NCBI GenBank assembly: GCA_031841125.1
Contig: CM063110.1
Location: forward strand, 51,497,946 to 51,561,945
Source: Acanthococcus lagerstroemiae
Lineage: Eukaryota > Arthropoda > Insecta > Hemiptera > Eriococcidae
Direction: 5' to 3'
DNA length: 64,000 nucleotides
In this document: one piece after another, positions 21,831 through 32,120 of the stretch
Layout of the letters: the number at the start of each line of letters is the position of its first letter
How positions within the stretch are numbered: position 1 is the stretch's first letter
The notes under the pieces: generated by a model
What the model was told of the DNA's origin: nothing
The model's input: only the letters and a program-made list of their open reading frames with translations
Databases searched by the model: none
Made by a program: the position numbers and the translations under genes

Positions 21831-22159
21831 GGTCCGTGTGTCGACGCAAGCAGGTGATGACGACGGGGGAGCCCAGTCGGGGGGTCCGCAGCGCAGCTGC
21901 AGCAGCTCTCCTAGGATGGTAGAGTTCTCTTTTCGATGGTGTGGGCCGAGTTTGGTAAATCGTCAGCCCTCTGCTTCGACCACTCCGTCTACATCTTCTT
22001 CTTCATGATGGCCGAGACAAAGGCCGACACCCTGTTCCAACTGCTTCCGTTCTTTATCATCTCATCTCCGGAACCAGGGTGTCTGGCGCGAGACGGCTCA
22101 TCACACCGTCGTCGTCTTCGTTGCTTCTTATTTCGCCGCCGGGATCGATCGCTGTTGTG

Positions 22160-22790
22160 GCCGTCCCGCGCCTCTCCTGCTCCCAGGCTTCACACTCGAA
22201 CAGGGTATGCTAAGGTGTGTCCTCCGCCCCGCAATCACAGTGCGCGCATACAGGGCTCGGCGCTATCGACATCTAATGTAGGTAGTAGGTACATGCCAAA
22301 GTACCCGTGGCTGGTCAGGACTTGGGTAAGGTGGAAGTTTAGCTCTCCGTGCGATCTTCCTACCCATCCGTCGAGGTCGCGTATCAGCGATTGGGTCCCC
22401 TCGCCCTTGGACGAACGGGCGAGCGCGTCCTTCCACTTCCGAAGCGTGTCCTGCTGGATGACTCGCTTGACCCGAAGTGCTTCCCCGTTTTGTCTTCGCC
22501 TTCTTCTTCGCACCGTATACCTCCGCTAGTTCGCCAACCTTGAGTTCGATCGGTGGTATACGCGCTAACACACCTACTGCATCTGAAGAAACAGTGCGAT
22601 ACGCACTGACACACCTCATCGCGGCTTTTCGCTGGATCTTCTCCATCTCCGCTCTTCTGTATGGTATCTCGATGGCGTCGGCAAATACTGGCGCCCCGTG
22701 TAGGAGGACCAACATGATGACGCTGACGTACATCTTCTTTCGCTGCTCCCTCGGTCCCCCTAAGTTCATCATCAGACGAGACAGCTAACC
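22160..22790 (-). pseudogene. C-terminal region and zinc knuckle of the R1-like element
   Basis: The open frame from 22772 contains L-L-H-G-A-P-V-F-A-D-A-I and K-I-Q-R-K-A-A-M-R-C-V-S-A-Y-R-T near 22700-22600, the conserved post-RT segment of R1/LOA-type elements. In another frame L-T-S-H-G-Y-F-G-M-Y-L precedes C-D-C-G-A-E-D-T-P-stop-H-T-L-F-E-C near 22240-22195. There a stop replaces the Glu that usually sits before the His of the knuckle. The domain binds element RNA in active relatives. Confidence 0.82.
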
Positions 22791-22796
22791 TGCTAC

Positions 22797-23790
22797 TCAA
22801 TCCGCCTTCTCAGCTGCCCGTCGGAAGTGCTCTCGGAAATGCAACTTCCCGTCGAACCACAGCCCCAGGTACTTCAGGACTGTACAGAGCCCAATCTCCA
22901 CACCTTTTATGACAAAGGTGGATGGGTTGTACTTTTGCGTCGCTTCGTGAACAAAACTGCTTCCATCTTCTGTACCGCTAAGCATAGCTCTGCCGACTCG
23001 ATCCAGTGGGTCAGCATCTCTAACGCCTGGTTAACTCGGCGCGTGACCTCTGCTGTCGATTCGGCGTGGCACACCACCAGCGTGTCGTCGGCGTAGCAGA
23101 TGAGCTTAACGCCTGGTGTTAGTGCCAGCCTCAGCACCCCGTTGTAGGCGACGTTCCACAAGGTAGGTCCGCGTACTGATCCCTGAGGAACACCGCAGGT
23201 CATCTCCCTGGTGATTGGTCCGGCCGCCGACTCCTATCTGGCGGCCGTCGAAGTAGCTCCTGATGACGCGCACGGGGTAACCAGGTACCCGCGCCAACTC
23301 CGACACCTCCATGATACACGTATAAACGTATATGGAATGGAGTTGAAGGCGTGCTTGATGTCGAGGCCGACCGCCGCGCAGAACTGCCGCTCGCGGATCG
23401 CCTTTTGCGCCAGACTCTTCATCTTCAGCGCGGCATCCGCAATCGAGCGACCAGTTCTGAATCCGTACTGACTGCTCGAAATCGTTTTCCGCCTCCGAAA
23501 GTGCTCCTCCAGCCTATCCACTATGGTACGCTCAAACACCTTGCCGATAGTGTCGAGCAGGCAAATAGGTTGGTACGAGGACGGCTGGCCATCTGGCTGC
23601 CCTGGCTTCTTGATCAGTGCCAGCCGCGCCATTTCCCATCTGCTCGAAAATGTTCCCTCCTGCAACGCGCGATTGAATACGTTGGTCAGGAGGGACGTGT
23701 CTGCTCGGTGGACTACTTCCTAGACGACGTTGGGAATCATGTCCGGACCAGGCGCCTTTCTCTTCTTCGTTCTGATCAGTTGATCGCGCT
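22797..23790 (-). pseudogene. Reverse transcriptase of the R1-like element
   Basis: Reading leftward: R-K-A-P-G-P-D-M-I-P near 23770-23740; L-A-L-I-K-K-P-G and S-Y-Q-P-I-C-L-L-D near 23625-23560; Q-Y-G-F-R-T-G-R-S near 23475-23450; and V-G-L-D-I-K-H-A-F-N-S near 23370-23340 with the first catalytic Asp. Then C-G-V-P-Q-G-S-V-R-G-P near 23197-23165, and C-Y-A-D-D-T-L-V-V with Y-A-D-D at 23095-23084. A frameshift near 23300 splits the two halves and a stop (tag) lies near 23718. The catalytic residues are retained. Confidence 0.88.
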
Positions 23791-23829
23791 GCCCATTGCC
23801 CGCCTCTCCTACACTAAAAGGAGAGCCCG

Positions 23830-24729
23830 CAGAGTTGGACAATTTTTATTCGAGCGACGAATAACGAATGAAGTATTTGTCACTCGTACACATATGTTAC
23901 GTGTGAGGAATAATTTATTCATCATTCGTACCTGGCTGAATGACGAATAATTTATTTGTTATTTGCGACTGGAGGAATGACGAATAATTTATTCGTTATT
24001 CGTAATTAGAGAAGTGACGAATAATTTTCATTTGTTATTCGTTATTTGTATTTGTAGATATTCTTCCTTTAAATTACCCATTAATTGTGACGTTTTCCCC
24101 AAAAAAATGTTAATTCCATTTTCATCAAAATCGAGGTGAATATAGATTCCTGCATAAAATTTCGGAGCCGAGCTGCTGGTGACACTGGTTTTTACATGAA
24201 ATGCATGTTTTTGAGTTGATAATTAACAATTGAGACACTGTTTCATAATATTTGTTTCCCAAAGGAGTTAATTTCATTGTTTTAGCAAGCGTCCTCGATT
24301 TCAATAGAAATGGAATTAACACCTTTAGCATGCACGGACACGAAAATGAGTATAAGAATGGCTACAGATACTTAGTAACGTGTTCACGAATAAAACGGGC
24401 TTGTCTGATAAGAAAATCTTTGTCTTTTGTACATATAGTATCAACTATCAAGTGCTGCATAGCGTTTGGTAGTGACGAATAACGAATAATAAATAAATTC
24501 TTATTCACAAATATTATTCGAATAAAATTTTATTCGAATAATGCCCAACTCTGGTAGTGACAAATAATGAATAACGAATAACTTTTTATTCGCAAATATT
24601 ATTCGAATGAAATTCTATTCGAAGAATGCTAGTGACGAATAACAAATAACTAGTAACTTCTTATTCGCGAATAGTATTCGAATGAAATTTTATTCAAATG
24701 ATATTTTTTTCGAATAATGCCCAACTCTG
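23830..24729. mobile_element. ATTCG-rich element with CAGAGTTGG / CCAACTCTG ends
   Basis: It begins CAGAGTTGGAC at 23830 and has two GCCCAACTCTG right ends, at 24543-24553 and 24719-24729. The end region is tripled: 'tagtgac.aataa' followed by 'attattcgaat.aaatt.tattcgaa' occurs at about 24470-24545, 24555-24630 and 24632-24722. The flanks agcccg / agccga give no convincing 8-bp duplication. It abuts the 5' end of the R1-like LINE. The short internal frames are not coding. Confidence 0.65.
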
Positions 24730-24765
24730 AGCCGATGGATATCCTCTCGCACTATGTTAAAAAGA

Positions 24766-25798
24766 CAGAGTTGGGCGTTATTTGAATAATAATCATGAAT
24801 AAAAGTTCAATCATTATTCGTTATTTATTATTTGTCAACACGTAAAATTATTCATCAATCATTATTCAGTAAAATGAAGATGTGAATAATATTCGTCAAT
24901 CATCGCTATTCATTATTCATTACGGACCCAGTAACAAAACAAAAAATTTAACGAGGATCAGTGGCGTGGCCAGGGCTTTTCCAAAGGGGGCTGGGGGGCA
25001 AAATAAGATTTTCAAGGGAGGAAAATCGAAAATTGAAGTATTTTTTAAAAATCGCCAATATTAAAGGACTATGTAAAAAAAAATATTTTGGGGGAGGGGG
25101 TGTAAAAATTTTGTTGAGGGAGGGGTATTTTTTCTTAGGGAAATTTTGTGTGTGGGGGGGGGGGTTAAAACATTATTTTTTGGGGGTACCTTACGACACG
25201 CTACGCCACTGACGAGGATTGTTCTTTAACTAGGTAAGTAGTTTCATGTCTTACCTCATCCCTGTACTTGGTAACGGTAAAAACTAGGTACCTATCCACA
25301 ACAAAAAATTTTTATCCCCCCCCCCAAAAAAAAAAAAAGAAAAAAAGAAAAAGTATAGAATAGTCATTCATTCTACATGGTGTATTCTATGCGTAGAACA
25401 AAAAAATCTACGCCAGTTTATTCTATGGTACAACCCTGATGCGAAATGAACGAGCAAAGAATCAGTGATACCAATAAAAAGTTTCAAAACATGTATAGTA
25501 ATCCCTAATCTTACTGGGGTAATTAGAAAGTAAATTGAGTTTTTCCGATTTTCTCGAGGGGGGGGGGGCAAATGACTGCGCCAGGTGAGGGCAACGCCCC
25601 CCTGGCCCCACTTTGGCTACGGGTCTGATTTCATTATTCGCGTGATTGATGTTATTGAATACTGATTACTGAATAATGAATGACTAATTCGTTATTCATA
25701 CTTACAACTAACGAATAAACTATTCGTTATTCATGAATAACGAATAAAGGTTGCGTTATTCATTTTTCAGTATTCGAATATTATTCTGCCCGACTCTG
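24766..25798. mobile_element. hAT-like non-autonomous element, CAGAGTTGGGC ends, with nested MITE
   Basis: Left end CAGAGTTGGGCGTTA at 24766; right end GCCCGACTCTG at 25788-25798. The flanking octamers are TAAAAAGA and CAAAAGGA (6 of 8 identical). The interior near each end is made of ATTCGTTATTCATG-type words in both orientations. A second MITE (24959-25211) is nested inside. The right half carries 'ggcaaatgactgcgcc' and 'cccactttggcta', shared with the copy at 28532-29405. No transposase is present. Confidence 0.75.
24959..25211. mobile_element. Nested MITE with perfect 8-bp target duplication
   Basis: The 253-bp element starts CAGTGGCGTGGCC and ends GCTACGCCACTG. It is flanked on both sides by ACGAGGAT (24951-24958 and 25212-25219), a perfect 8-bp duplication as made by hAT transposases. 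The interior is G-rich and non-coding. It is inserted inside the larger CAGAGTTGGGC element, so it is the younger of the two. A decayed relative lies at 19574-19848, and a fragment lies at 28613-28690. Confidence 0.88.
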
Positions 25799-26554
25799 CA
25801 AAAGGAAGCTCAATTTGAAGAAAATAAAAAAGAGGAAAGCGATAATTTTGTACCAAAAGTGTTTGTTCCCCAGTTCCAATTCCCAGAGAACAAGTAAATG
25901 TGCAGTTAAAAAATATAAAAAAGTGCACCTTATTGCACCTTATTACGAGTAACGAGCAACGAGCGAATCGCGCTCCGAGCATCCTATAGATTATTGCGTT
26001 TCCATTATGAAATTTGCATTTTTTAGAGAAGTTTGCGTTTATGAAAAAATCAGTTGGTAACCCTACTTTTGTGATTTCTAATTCAAAGCGTGTTCGTATT
26101 AATTTTTTCCCCTGCAAGTTGTGTCTAGTTTTATTTCAGGAGTGTTTTTTGAAGTCTACATATGTGTACAACTGTACGTATTTTATACTTTTTCCAGCCT
26201 TTCCGTGTTTCATTTTCATGTTGCCATTTGCAAAAAAATCATCAAAAACTCGATGGTATAATGACTCTCGTGATTCACTGTATATGGAAATGCATCGAGT
26301 AAGGTCCCACAACTTGTAGAAAAGATTTCGAGTACAATAAGACATGACTGGTGTTCGGGCAAGCGTCTGTTCGTATCGAAAAAACCCAAGCAGATAAGGC
26401 GGCATTGAATGCAGCCTGTGCAGGTAAGGACTTGAGAAAGGGATTCATGTAGGCTCTTACAGCGGTCTCGATTATGAGTCAGCGCCGAGTAACTTGCGTA
26501 GGTGCATTTCTGTTTGGTTTTTAGTAATCAGTGCTGAGCTTCGACTTACATATT
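25799..26554. other. Non-coding stretch
   Basis: I see no gene or repeat with support. Open frames on both strands at 25767-26405 overlap each other and have no domain. Confidence 0.4.
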
Positions 26555-26735
26555 ATACATTCTCGGTTTTGGAATCGTGTGAAATTTCTCTGTTTCGCGT
26601 CGCGTATAAATTCTCGGCTTGGGGTCGCGTGTGATTTCTTGGTGTCCGAATCGTGTGCAAATGTTTGGCTTGGACCTGACCTGAGTGTAGTTCTTCAGCT
26701 TAAAAGCGCGTATAATCTCTCGGTGATTGATTTAA
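26555..26735 (+). repeat. Degenerate short tandem repeat, ~35-40 bp period
   Basis: A phrase of the form 'ttctcggtt..ggaatcgtgtgaaat' recurs with substitutions about five times ('tctcggcttggggtcgcgtgtgat', 'ttggtgtccgaatcgtgtgcaa', and so on). It accounts for the 76-codon open frame at 26531-26761, which has no recognised domain. Confidence 0.55.
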
Positions 26736-26959
26736 TCTACCTGGCTACTGTAAAGAGGTAAGTCGGCATAGCCATTTCGATAGACGCATATTTAAGAACT
26801 TGTGACCGGCTCAGAAGAAAGGGGGCTTATGTCTACAAAATTGATTTTGGGATTTTGCAGATTCATATTCTCGATCCTAAGGAGCATCCACTTCCGTATG
26901 CCCAAACTTAGAAAACCTATTTTTCACGGCTGTACAAGCGTTTGAAAATTGATAGTTGT

Positions 26960-27110
26960 ACAAAAAAAAAAAAAGTAATACTATTTACAACAAAATACTT
27001 TGTAGACATAACTGTCTATCTTCAATATTGAAGACGCAAAAATTCACCAACATATCAATTTTTTAATTAATACATAGCGCCTTCAATTTTGAGAATAGGC
27101 TATTATTTTT
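26960..27110. repeat. Diverged fragment of the palindromic element seen at 59697-60081
   Basis: Words such as 'aatattgaagacgc', 'atagcgccttcaattt' and 'gagaataggc' occur in the same order as in the interior and right arm of the palindromic element in the tandem duplication. The end sequences are not preserved here. Confidence 0.5.
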
Positions 27111-27276
27111 GGGGAGATTTTTTGTAATTCTGTAAATGAAGTAACATACTAAGGTGAGTTTCCCCATTTAGAAAGATTACAGAATTTTTAAATTAGAAAC
27201 TATAATTGACTATCACTTTCTCTCCGCTTCCTTCCACTCCCTACCGCTGAACGTATACCTGGCTGACCAGTTCGAC

Positions 27277-27519
27277 ATGTTCCACACACTGACAGATGTC
27301 ATACAACACGGTTCCGAAGGCATAACCTACAGTACAAACCACCTGCTTAACGATACAGTGTTACCAAACTTCGAATGCGTTTTTCTCAAAAACTCGAATT
27401 TAGACGTAAGCCTCCTTCCTTCCGAGCCGGTCTCTGTGTATGTAGCTGAACATCTGAGAGAGGCCTTTGCCCAACAAGAGTGCAACTCAACCTATGCTAG
27501 GTATGTGTATGTTAAGTAA
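27277..27519 (+). other. 80-codon open frame of unknown nature
   Basis: An unbroken frame with ordinary amino-acid composition and no low complexity, preceded by a pyrimidine-rich stretch (27205-27245). The frame can be extended upstream in phase through P-L-N-V-Y-L-A-D-Q-F-D. I do not recognise a domain. It could be an exon, a transposon relic or chance. It is noted because, unlike most frames here, it is not explained by a repeat in the window. Confidence 0.25.
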
Positions 27520-27889
27520 ACAGAAAAATTAAGGTCATTTGAATTGAATCGAATCGAATGTAGCTGAAGTACCCGCGATTTTGTAGGCAATGCACAATGC
27601 CCAAAATCCGAGTTAGGCAAATGTCACTCTGCTGATGAGTGACGTATGTATTTAAAATTCATTGTCACCGGTGCAGGTACATGTGTAGGTTACGATTGAT
27701 GAATTATTCACTCATTACTCGTGACTGTACGAGTGACGAATTATCGGCGATGAAAGCGCGTGGGTAATTCTACAGGAATGTTGATATTTTAAGATCATTT
27801 TTTTCGATTTTTAGAAAAGGTATTTTCATAATTTTTTGTAATAGAATCTTTCATGTATATCTTGCACAACATATTGGCAACATTGGGCA

Positions 27890-28110
27890 TGCAGCAGGGT
27901 CAGTAAAGGAAGGGAAAATTACGTTTTCAGAAAAATGACAAACACGAGGACGAAGTGAGCCACCCACAACAGGATTTTGACTTGTAGGCTTCTCCTAACT
28001 CTGGCGAAATTTTCCAACTCCACCTGACTGAAATGATATATTTTCCAAACTGCTGAGTAAAAAGTTCCTACAGGCGAGCTCCTCCTCCCTCCTATCGGTA
28101 CGTCCCTGTC
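27890..28110. repeat. Dispersed repeat related to 29588-29965
   Basis: The segment ends in 'cggtacgtccctg' (28096-28108), the inverse of 'cagggacgtaccg' at 29588-29600. It contains 'ctgactgaaatgatatattttccaaactgctga', matching 'gactgaaatggtaaattttcccaactggtga' near 29890. Together they point to a transposon family with CAGGGACGTACCG ends, each copy having lost one end. Confidence 0.55.
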
Positions 28111-28531
28111 AAGGTCATTAGTTTTGGCTTGAGCTTTAGCCTTTTCAAATGGCTTATTACCCCTGGTCGAAATGTGTTTTAATACCTTAGTACACATTAT
28201 AGATACATCTCTGCATGGTTATATAGTTTTTACCATTTCTTCCAAAAAGTCATATTTTTGAAAGTACCGAGAAAGAATTCTCAAATCGTAAAATCTTTGC
28301 TTTTAATTGTTTTTTGTTTTTTTTTGTGTTTTTTTTTTACAAATTATGTTGAAAATGTAGCTTGTGGCGAGTAGATCCTCCAGCTTGTTTTAAAATTTGA
28401 AAATTTAAAAAAAAAAAAACGAAAATTGAAAATTTTGATTTTGCATTTACCTCGCATAAGGACTGATTCAAAACAGTTCGTAGATTCTTAGTAAACAGAC
28501 AACATCTTTGCTGTTAACATATTATACTGAG
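28111..28531. other. Non-coding AT-rich stretch
   Basis: T-runs at 28303-28340 and an A-run near 28410; no gene or repeat recognised. Confidence 0.4.
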
Positions 28532-29405
28532 CAGAGTTGGGCGTTTTCGAATAATAATCATGAATAACAGATCAATCATTATTCGTTATTCATTATTCGT
28601 CAACACGTGCACAATAAGATTTTCAAGGGAGAAAATGTCCAAAATTGAAGTATTTTTTAAAAATCGCCAATATTAGAGGACTATGTAAAAATGTTGGGAG
28701 GTAGGATTTTGTGTGTGTGTGTGGGAGGATATTTTCTGGGGTTGGGGATGGGTTATTTTCCTTAATAGAAAAATATTCTCTTTTTGTGGGGTGTATTTTT
28801 TGGGGTATTTTTATGGGGAGGGATGTAAAAATATTTTTTGGAGGTGGGGAGGGGGGTATTTTCTTTGATAGAAATATTGGAGGGGTGAAGGGGGTATTTT
28901 TGGGGATTTTTTAGGGGGTAAGAATATTTTTGTTGGGAGGGAAAAGGATGTAAAATTATATATTTTTGGGATTTTTTTTTTGGGGGGGGGGGTAAAAATA
29001 TTTTTGTTGGGAGGGGAAAGGGTGTAAAATATATCTTTTTGGGGATTTTTTGGTGAAGAGGTAAAAATATTTTTGTTGGGAGGGGGAGGGTGTAAAAATA
29101 TATTTTTGAGAATTTTTTGGGGGGTAAAAATATTTTTGGTGGGGGATATTTTCCCCCTAATCTTACTGGAGTAATTAGAAGGTAAATAAAGTTTTTCCGA
29201 TTTTCTCTTAATGGGGGAGGGGCAAATGACTGCGCCGGGAGAGGGCTACGCCCCCTGGCCCCACTTTGGCTATGGGTCTGATTTCATTATTCGCGTAATT
29301 GATGTTATTGAATACTGATTACCGAATAATGAATATTTGTTATTCATGCGCTTATGAATAACGAATAAATTATTCATTATTCGAATATTATTCTGCCCAA
29401 CTCTG
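28532..29405. mobile_element. hAT-like non-autonomous element with perfect 8-bp target duplication
   Basis: Ends CAGAGTTGGGCG (28532) and GCCCAACTCTG (29395-29405), flanked by ATACTGAG on both sides (28524-28531 and 29406-29413). This is a perfect 8-bp duplication and fixes the family as hAT-like. It shares both end regions with 24766-25798. Internally it holds a fragment of the nested MITE (28613-28690) lacking both ends. It also holds an expanded G/T-rich array built on 'ggggtaaaaatatttttg' (about 28800-29145), which explains the odd glycine/phenylalanine frame at 28711-28914. Confidence 0.88.
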
Positions 29406-29587
29406 ATACTGAGGCACATCATCTGCAGGAGGTATATATGGAATTGCACAAGGTACCTATGGTGTAAATTTGGAATTCATCTGATGCATAGTCTGTACAC
29501 AGTGGTCATTCAAAGTGTGCATTTACCTCGCTGCACCTTACTGAGAAAGGCTTTTGTATCATATACATACGAAAAGAAGATAACTGG

Positions 29588-29965
29588 ACAGGGACGTACC
29601 GAAAGGGAGGGGGGATAAACTGTGAAAGTCCCAAAGCAAAAAAACACAAAAACTTTTAACTTGTTGGATTTTTCCAGGTGACTCAACTCAAAATTCCCAA
29701 GTATCTAAGCAAAAGAAGAAAACCCGTTTGATTTGTTGGATTTTTGGAATTTCTTAACACAATTCCCAAGTATTAAAGCAAAATACTTTTCACTTGTTGG
29801 ATTTTTCCAACTTCGTAACTCAATTCCCAAGTATCAAAACAAAAAAAAACAAAAAAACCTTTTGACTTGTTGGATTTTCCCAACTCCGCTTGACTGAAAT
29901 GGTAAATTTTCCCAACTGGTGAATGATAAATTCATACAAGTGGCGAGGGTGGGTTGCCCCCCGTT
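29588..29965. repeat. Repeat with CAGGGACGTACCG end and internal ~75-85 bp tandem copies
   Basis: It starts 'cagggacgtaccg' at 29588. The phrase 'cttgttggatttttcc' with 'cccaagtat..aagcaaaa' recurs at about 29660, 29735, 29790 and 29865, giving three to four imperfect tandem units. The family relation to 27890-28110 rests on the shared end and the shared 'gactgaaatg' block. Confidence 0.6.
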
Positions 29966-31509
29966 TTTTCCTGATCGTATAGAAAATTTTCTCTTCGCTT
30001 GAAGGGTTCAAAGCAAGCGAAATGTCTCTCGTAAAAAGGAAACGATTCGAGGGGTGCTCGCGCTTTTCACGATGCTGCAAAATGAAGTGCAATTTAAAAT
30101 TTAAGGGAAAACTCGAAGCCGTACAATTATTCTGACACAAAATTTCAAGCTTGCATAGGATGTAATTACAAATTTAAAAAGTAAAATTGAAGTGTTTGCC
30201 TCTGCGCTTTAAAATGTGTCTGATGAACGACTTCGAATACGTCAAGTTTACTTGACCTGAAACAGTGAAGAAACGAAAGAAATGTGTTTCTTTAGCCATC
30301 GCTTTCGATTGTTGCATCAAATTCTGAATTCAGTCCTAATTTTAATTTATGAGATCTAAATTTCGTAATGAAATTTTTTATATTGACAATTTCTCGCTTT
30401 GAAATGCGTATTTTCCGCGTTGCGCGTTGAATTGTAAGTGATGAGTATAGTATTAAAGGAATGAATCACCGACCCAAGGAACTCCTGTTTTGAAACTTTG
30501 TTCAAATTTTCGAGCCAATGTAAGTTGGCCCATAGGTCCAACATTCGAATTTTTGGGCCCAAACTGGGGCCTAATCAAATATCTAATTCGATAATCGGAC
30601 TTAGCAACTCAAGGAATTCCAAATGCGATATTTTGTTCGATACTTTTTCATTTAAGATTACGAAGTTGGCAGTACACGTTCGAGTCTGTCTTCTTAGAGA
30701 GAATTTTTTTTCTTACCTGGAAAGAAACTCCACCTTATCCGTTGAAAATCCATTTTGGTCTCGTACGACGACCTCGCGTTAAAAATTATTGTAGGGGGGA
30801 CCACTCCGTGAAGCACTCTGTATAAACACCTCTAGCCCCCACCGTGTTTGCTTTTCTATCTCAATTCTCGCAAGCACCAGAGCGCTATTTTCCGTCTGTG
30901 CGGTCGTCAATCTTGACGCGAAATCAATTTGTTTGCGCGGTTTGTCCGCACACGTCGATAAGAAATGTGTGCATAAGAAATGGCCAATCGCACTCGGGCG
31001 ACCAGAGAGAGGAGCTTATAGAATTTTGACACCGTACCCAAGGCTGCGGTAAAAATAACCGAAATTGCGCCCGCATCGATCCGACCCGGCAGCGGACGCG
31101 AACAGCTGAAAGTTAGCTCGACGTTGCATTAATAATTAAGCTTTTCGATGTAGTTCCTCCATAGCAGCGTGCAAATATTCGATATGTATAACAATTATTT
31201 GAAAGAAAATAGTAGAAACAAAGCTGAAGGTCGCTGTTCGTACATAAATAAAGGTCTCGAATACACGTATGGCTAAAAAATTCAATCGCGCAACGTGCGT
31301 CTAACACGGACAGATGCTTCGATGATGTTCGACATCGCATCCGCATTTCATACCTTGATGTCGTTCATCATAAATTATATAGTCCGCATGCCAAAGTTAA
31401 AGTACCCTGCATTCTCTTATGCAAAGGTCCGACTCGGCTCATTTTGCCATTCAAGAACCATTCATAGTAACCAAAGTGAAGAAAATCTGTTTTTTGAGAG
31501 AATAAGGAA
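29966..31509. other. Non-coding stretch
   Basis: No gene is supported. 'gggggaccactccgtgaagcactctgta' near 30794-30822 resembles a phrase near 20053, probably an element end. The 30840-31100 part is more CG-rich and single-copy here. Open frames (30498-30782, 30844-31029) show no domain. Confidence 0.4.
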
Positions 31510-31745
31510 GCATGGACGTCGCTGGGAGGGGGAGGGGGTAAACGGGTAATATTTACCCCCCTCCCCCCAAAAAATTGGGTGGGAGAAATGATCAAAATTA
31601 CCCCACCCCACCCCCATATGCGAAGGCCAATAATTATATTTATACTTATAGTTACAAAAAATTTCTAAACGAATTAGTGCCATGTGATAACGCAATTAGT
31701 TGTACCGTAACATACATACACATGACTCGCAATACACACAGGGTG
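31510..31745 (-). repeat. Dispersed repeat, inverted relative to copies at 58770 and 61870
   Basis: The reverse complement of this segment aligns with 58770-59010 and 61870-62115. Shared words in order: 'tgtgtattgcg', 'acggtac.actaattgc', 'aaattttt.tataact', 'aattttgat/aataat', runs of G, 'attacccgt/attatccgt', C-runs and 'cgacgtcc'. It contains homopolymer G/C runs at each end, as in several small elements here. Family not recognised. Confidence 0.6.
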
Positions 31746-32120
31746 TCTAACGAAATCGAAATCTGAGAATAAATGACCTCTCCTCCCTCCCTCTCATTTG
31801 CTATGAATGCGCTAAAATAATAAACTAAAGCTAAATATACTTCGTCATCGTCTATACATTTTCATGGGGGAAAATACTAATTTTATTGCATAAGGTAGAT
31901 GAGCCCAATAAGGCCAGGATCCCCAATATCAGGTCCAATGTATCGATCTTGGCTGCTATGCTTTAGACTGCATTAAAACGTGCAGCAAAGTTGTTCCTTC
32001 ATAATATGGCAACACTGTCCCATTGTTATCATCAAGATATTAATCTGCTGGTTAGGAGATGCACCCAGGAGATAATGCACCTATTCGTAATTTCTTGATG
32101 ATTGATGAATGTTATGCGGG
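31746..32120. other. Non-coding stretch
   Basis: I see nothing that can be supported as a gene or repeat. Confidence 0.4.

Larger units (their letters stand above)
21850..23829 (-). mobile_element. R1-like LINE, 5'-truncated and decayed
   Basis: A minus-strand non-LTR retrotransposon running from the RT start (about 23775) to the Cys/His tail (about 22170). The RT motif spellings and the terminal C-x-C-x..H-x4-C knuckle fit the R1 clade and relatives. At least three frames and several stops are needed to read it. Its 5' end stops at 23829, exactly where a CAGAGTTGG-type element begins, so the endonuclease was lost or displaced. The element is unusually GC-rich for this window. Confidence 0.85.
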
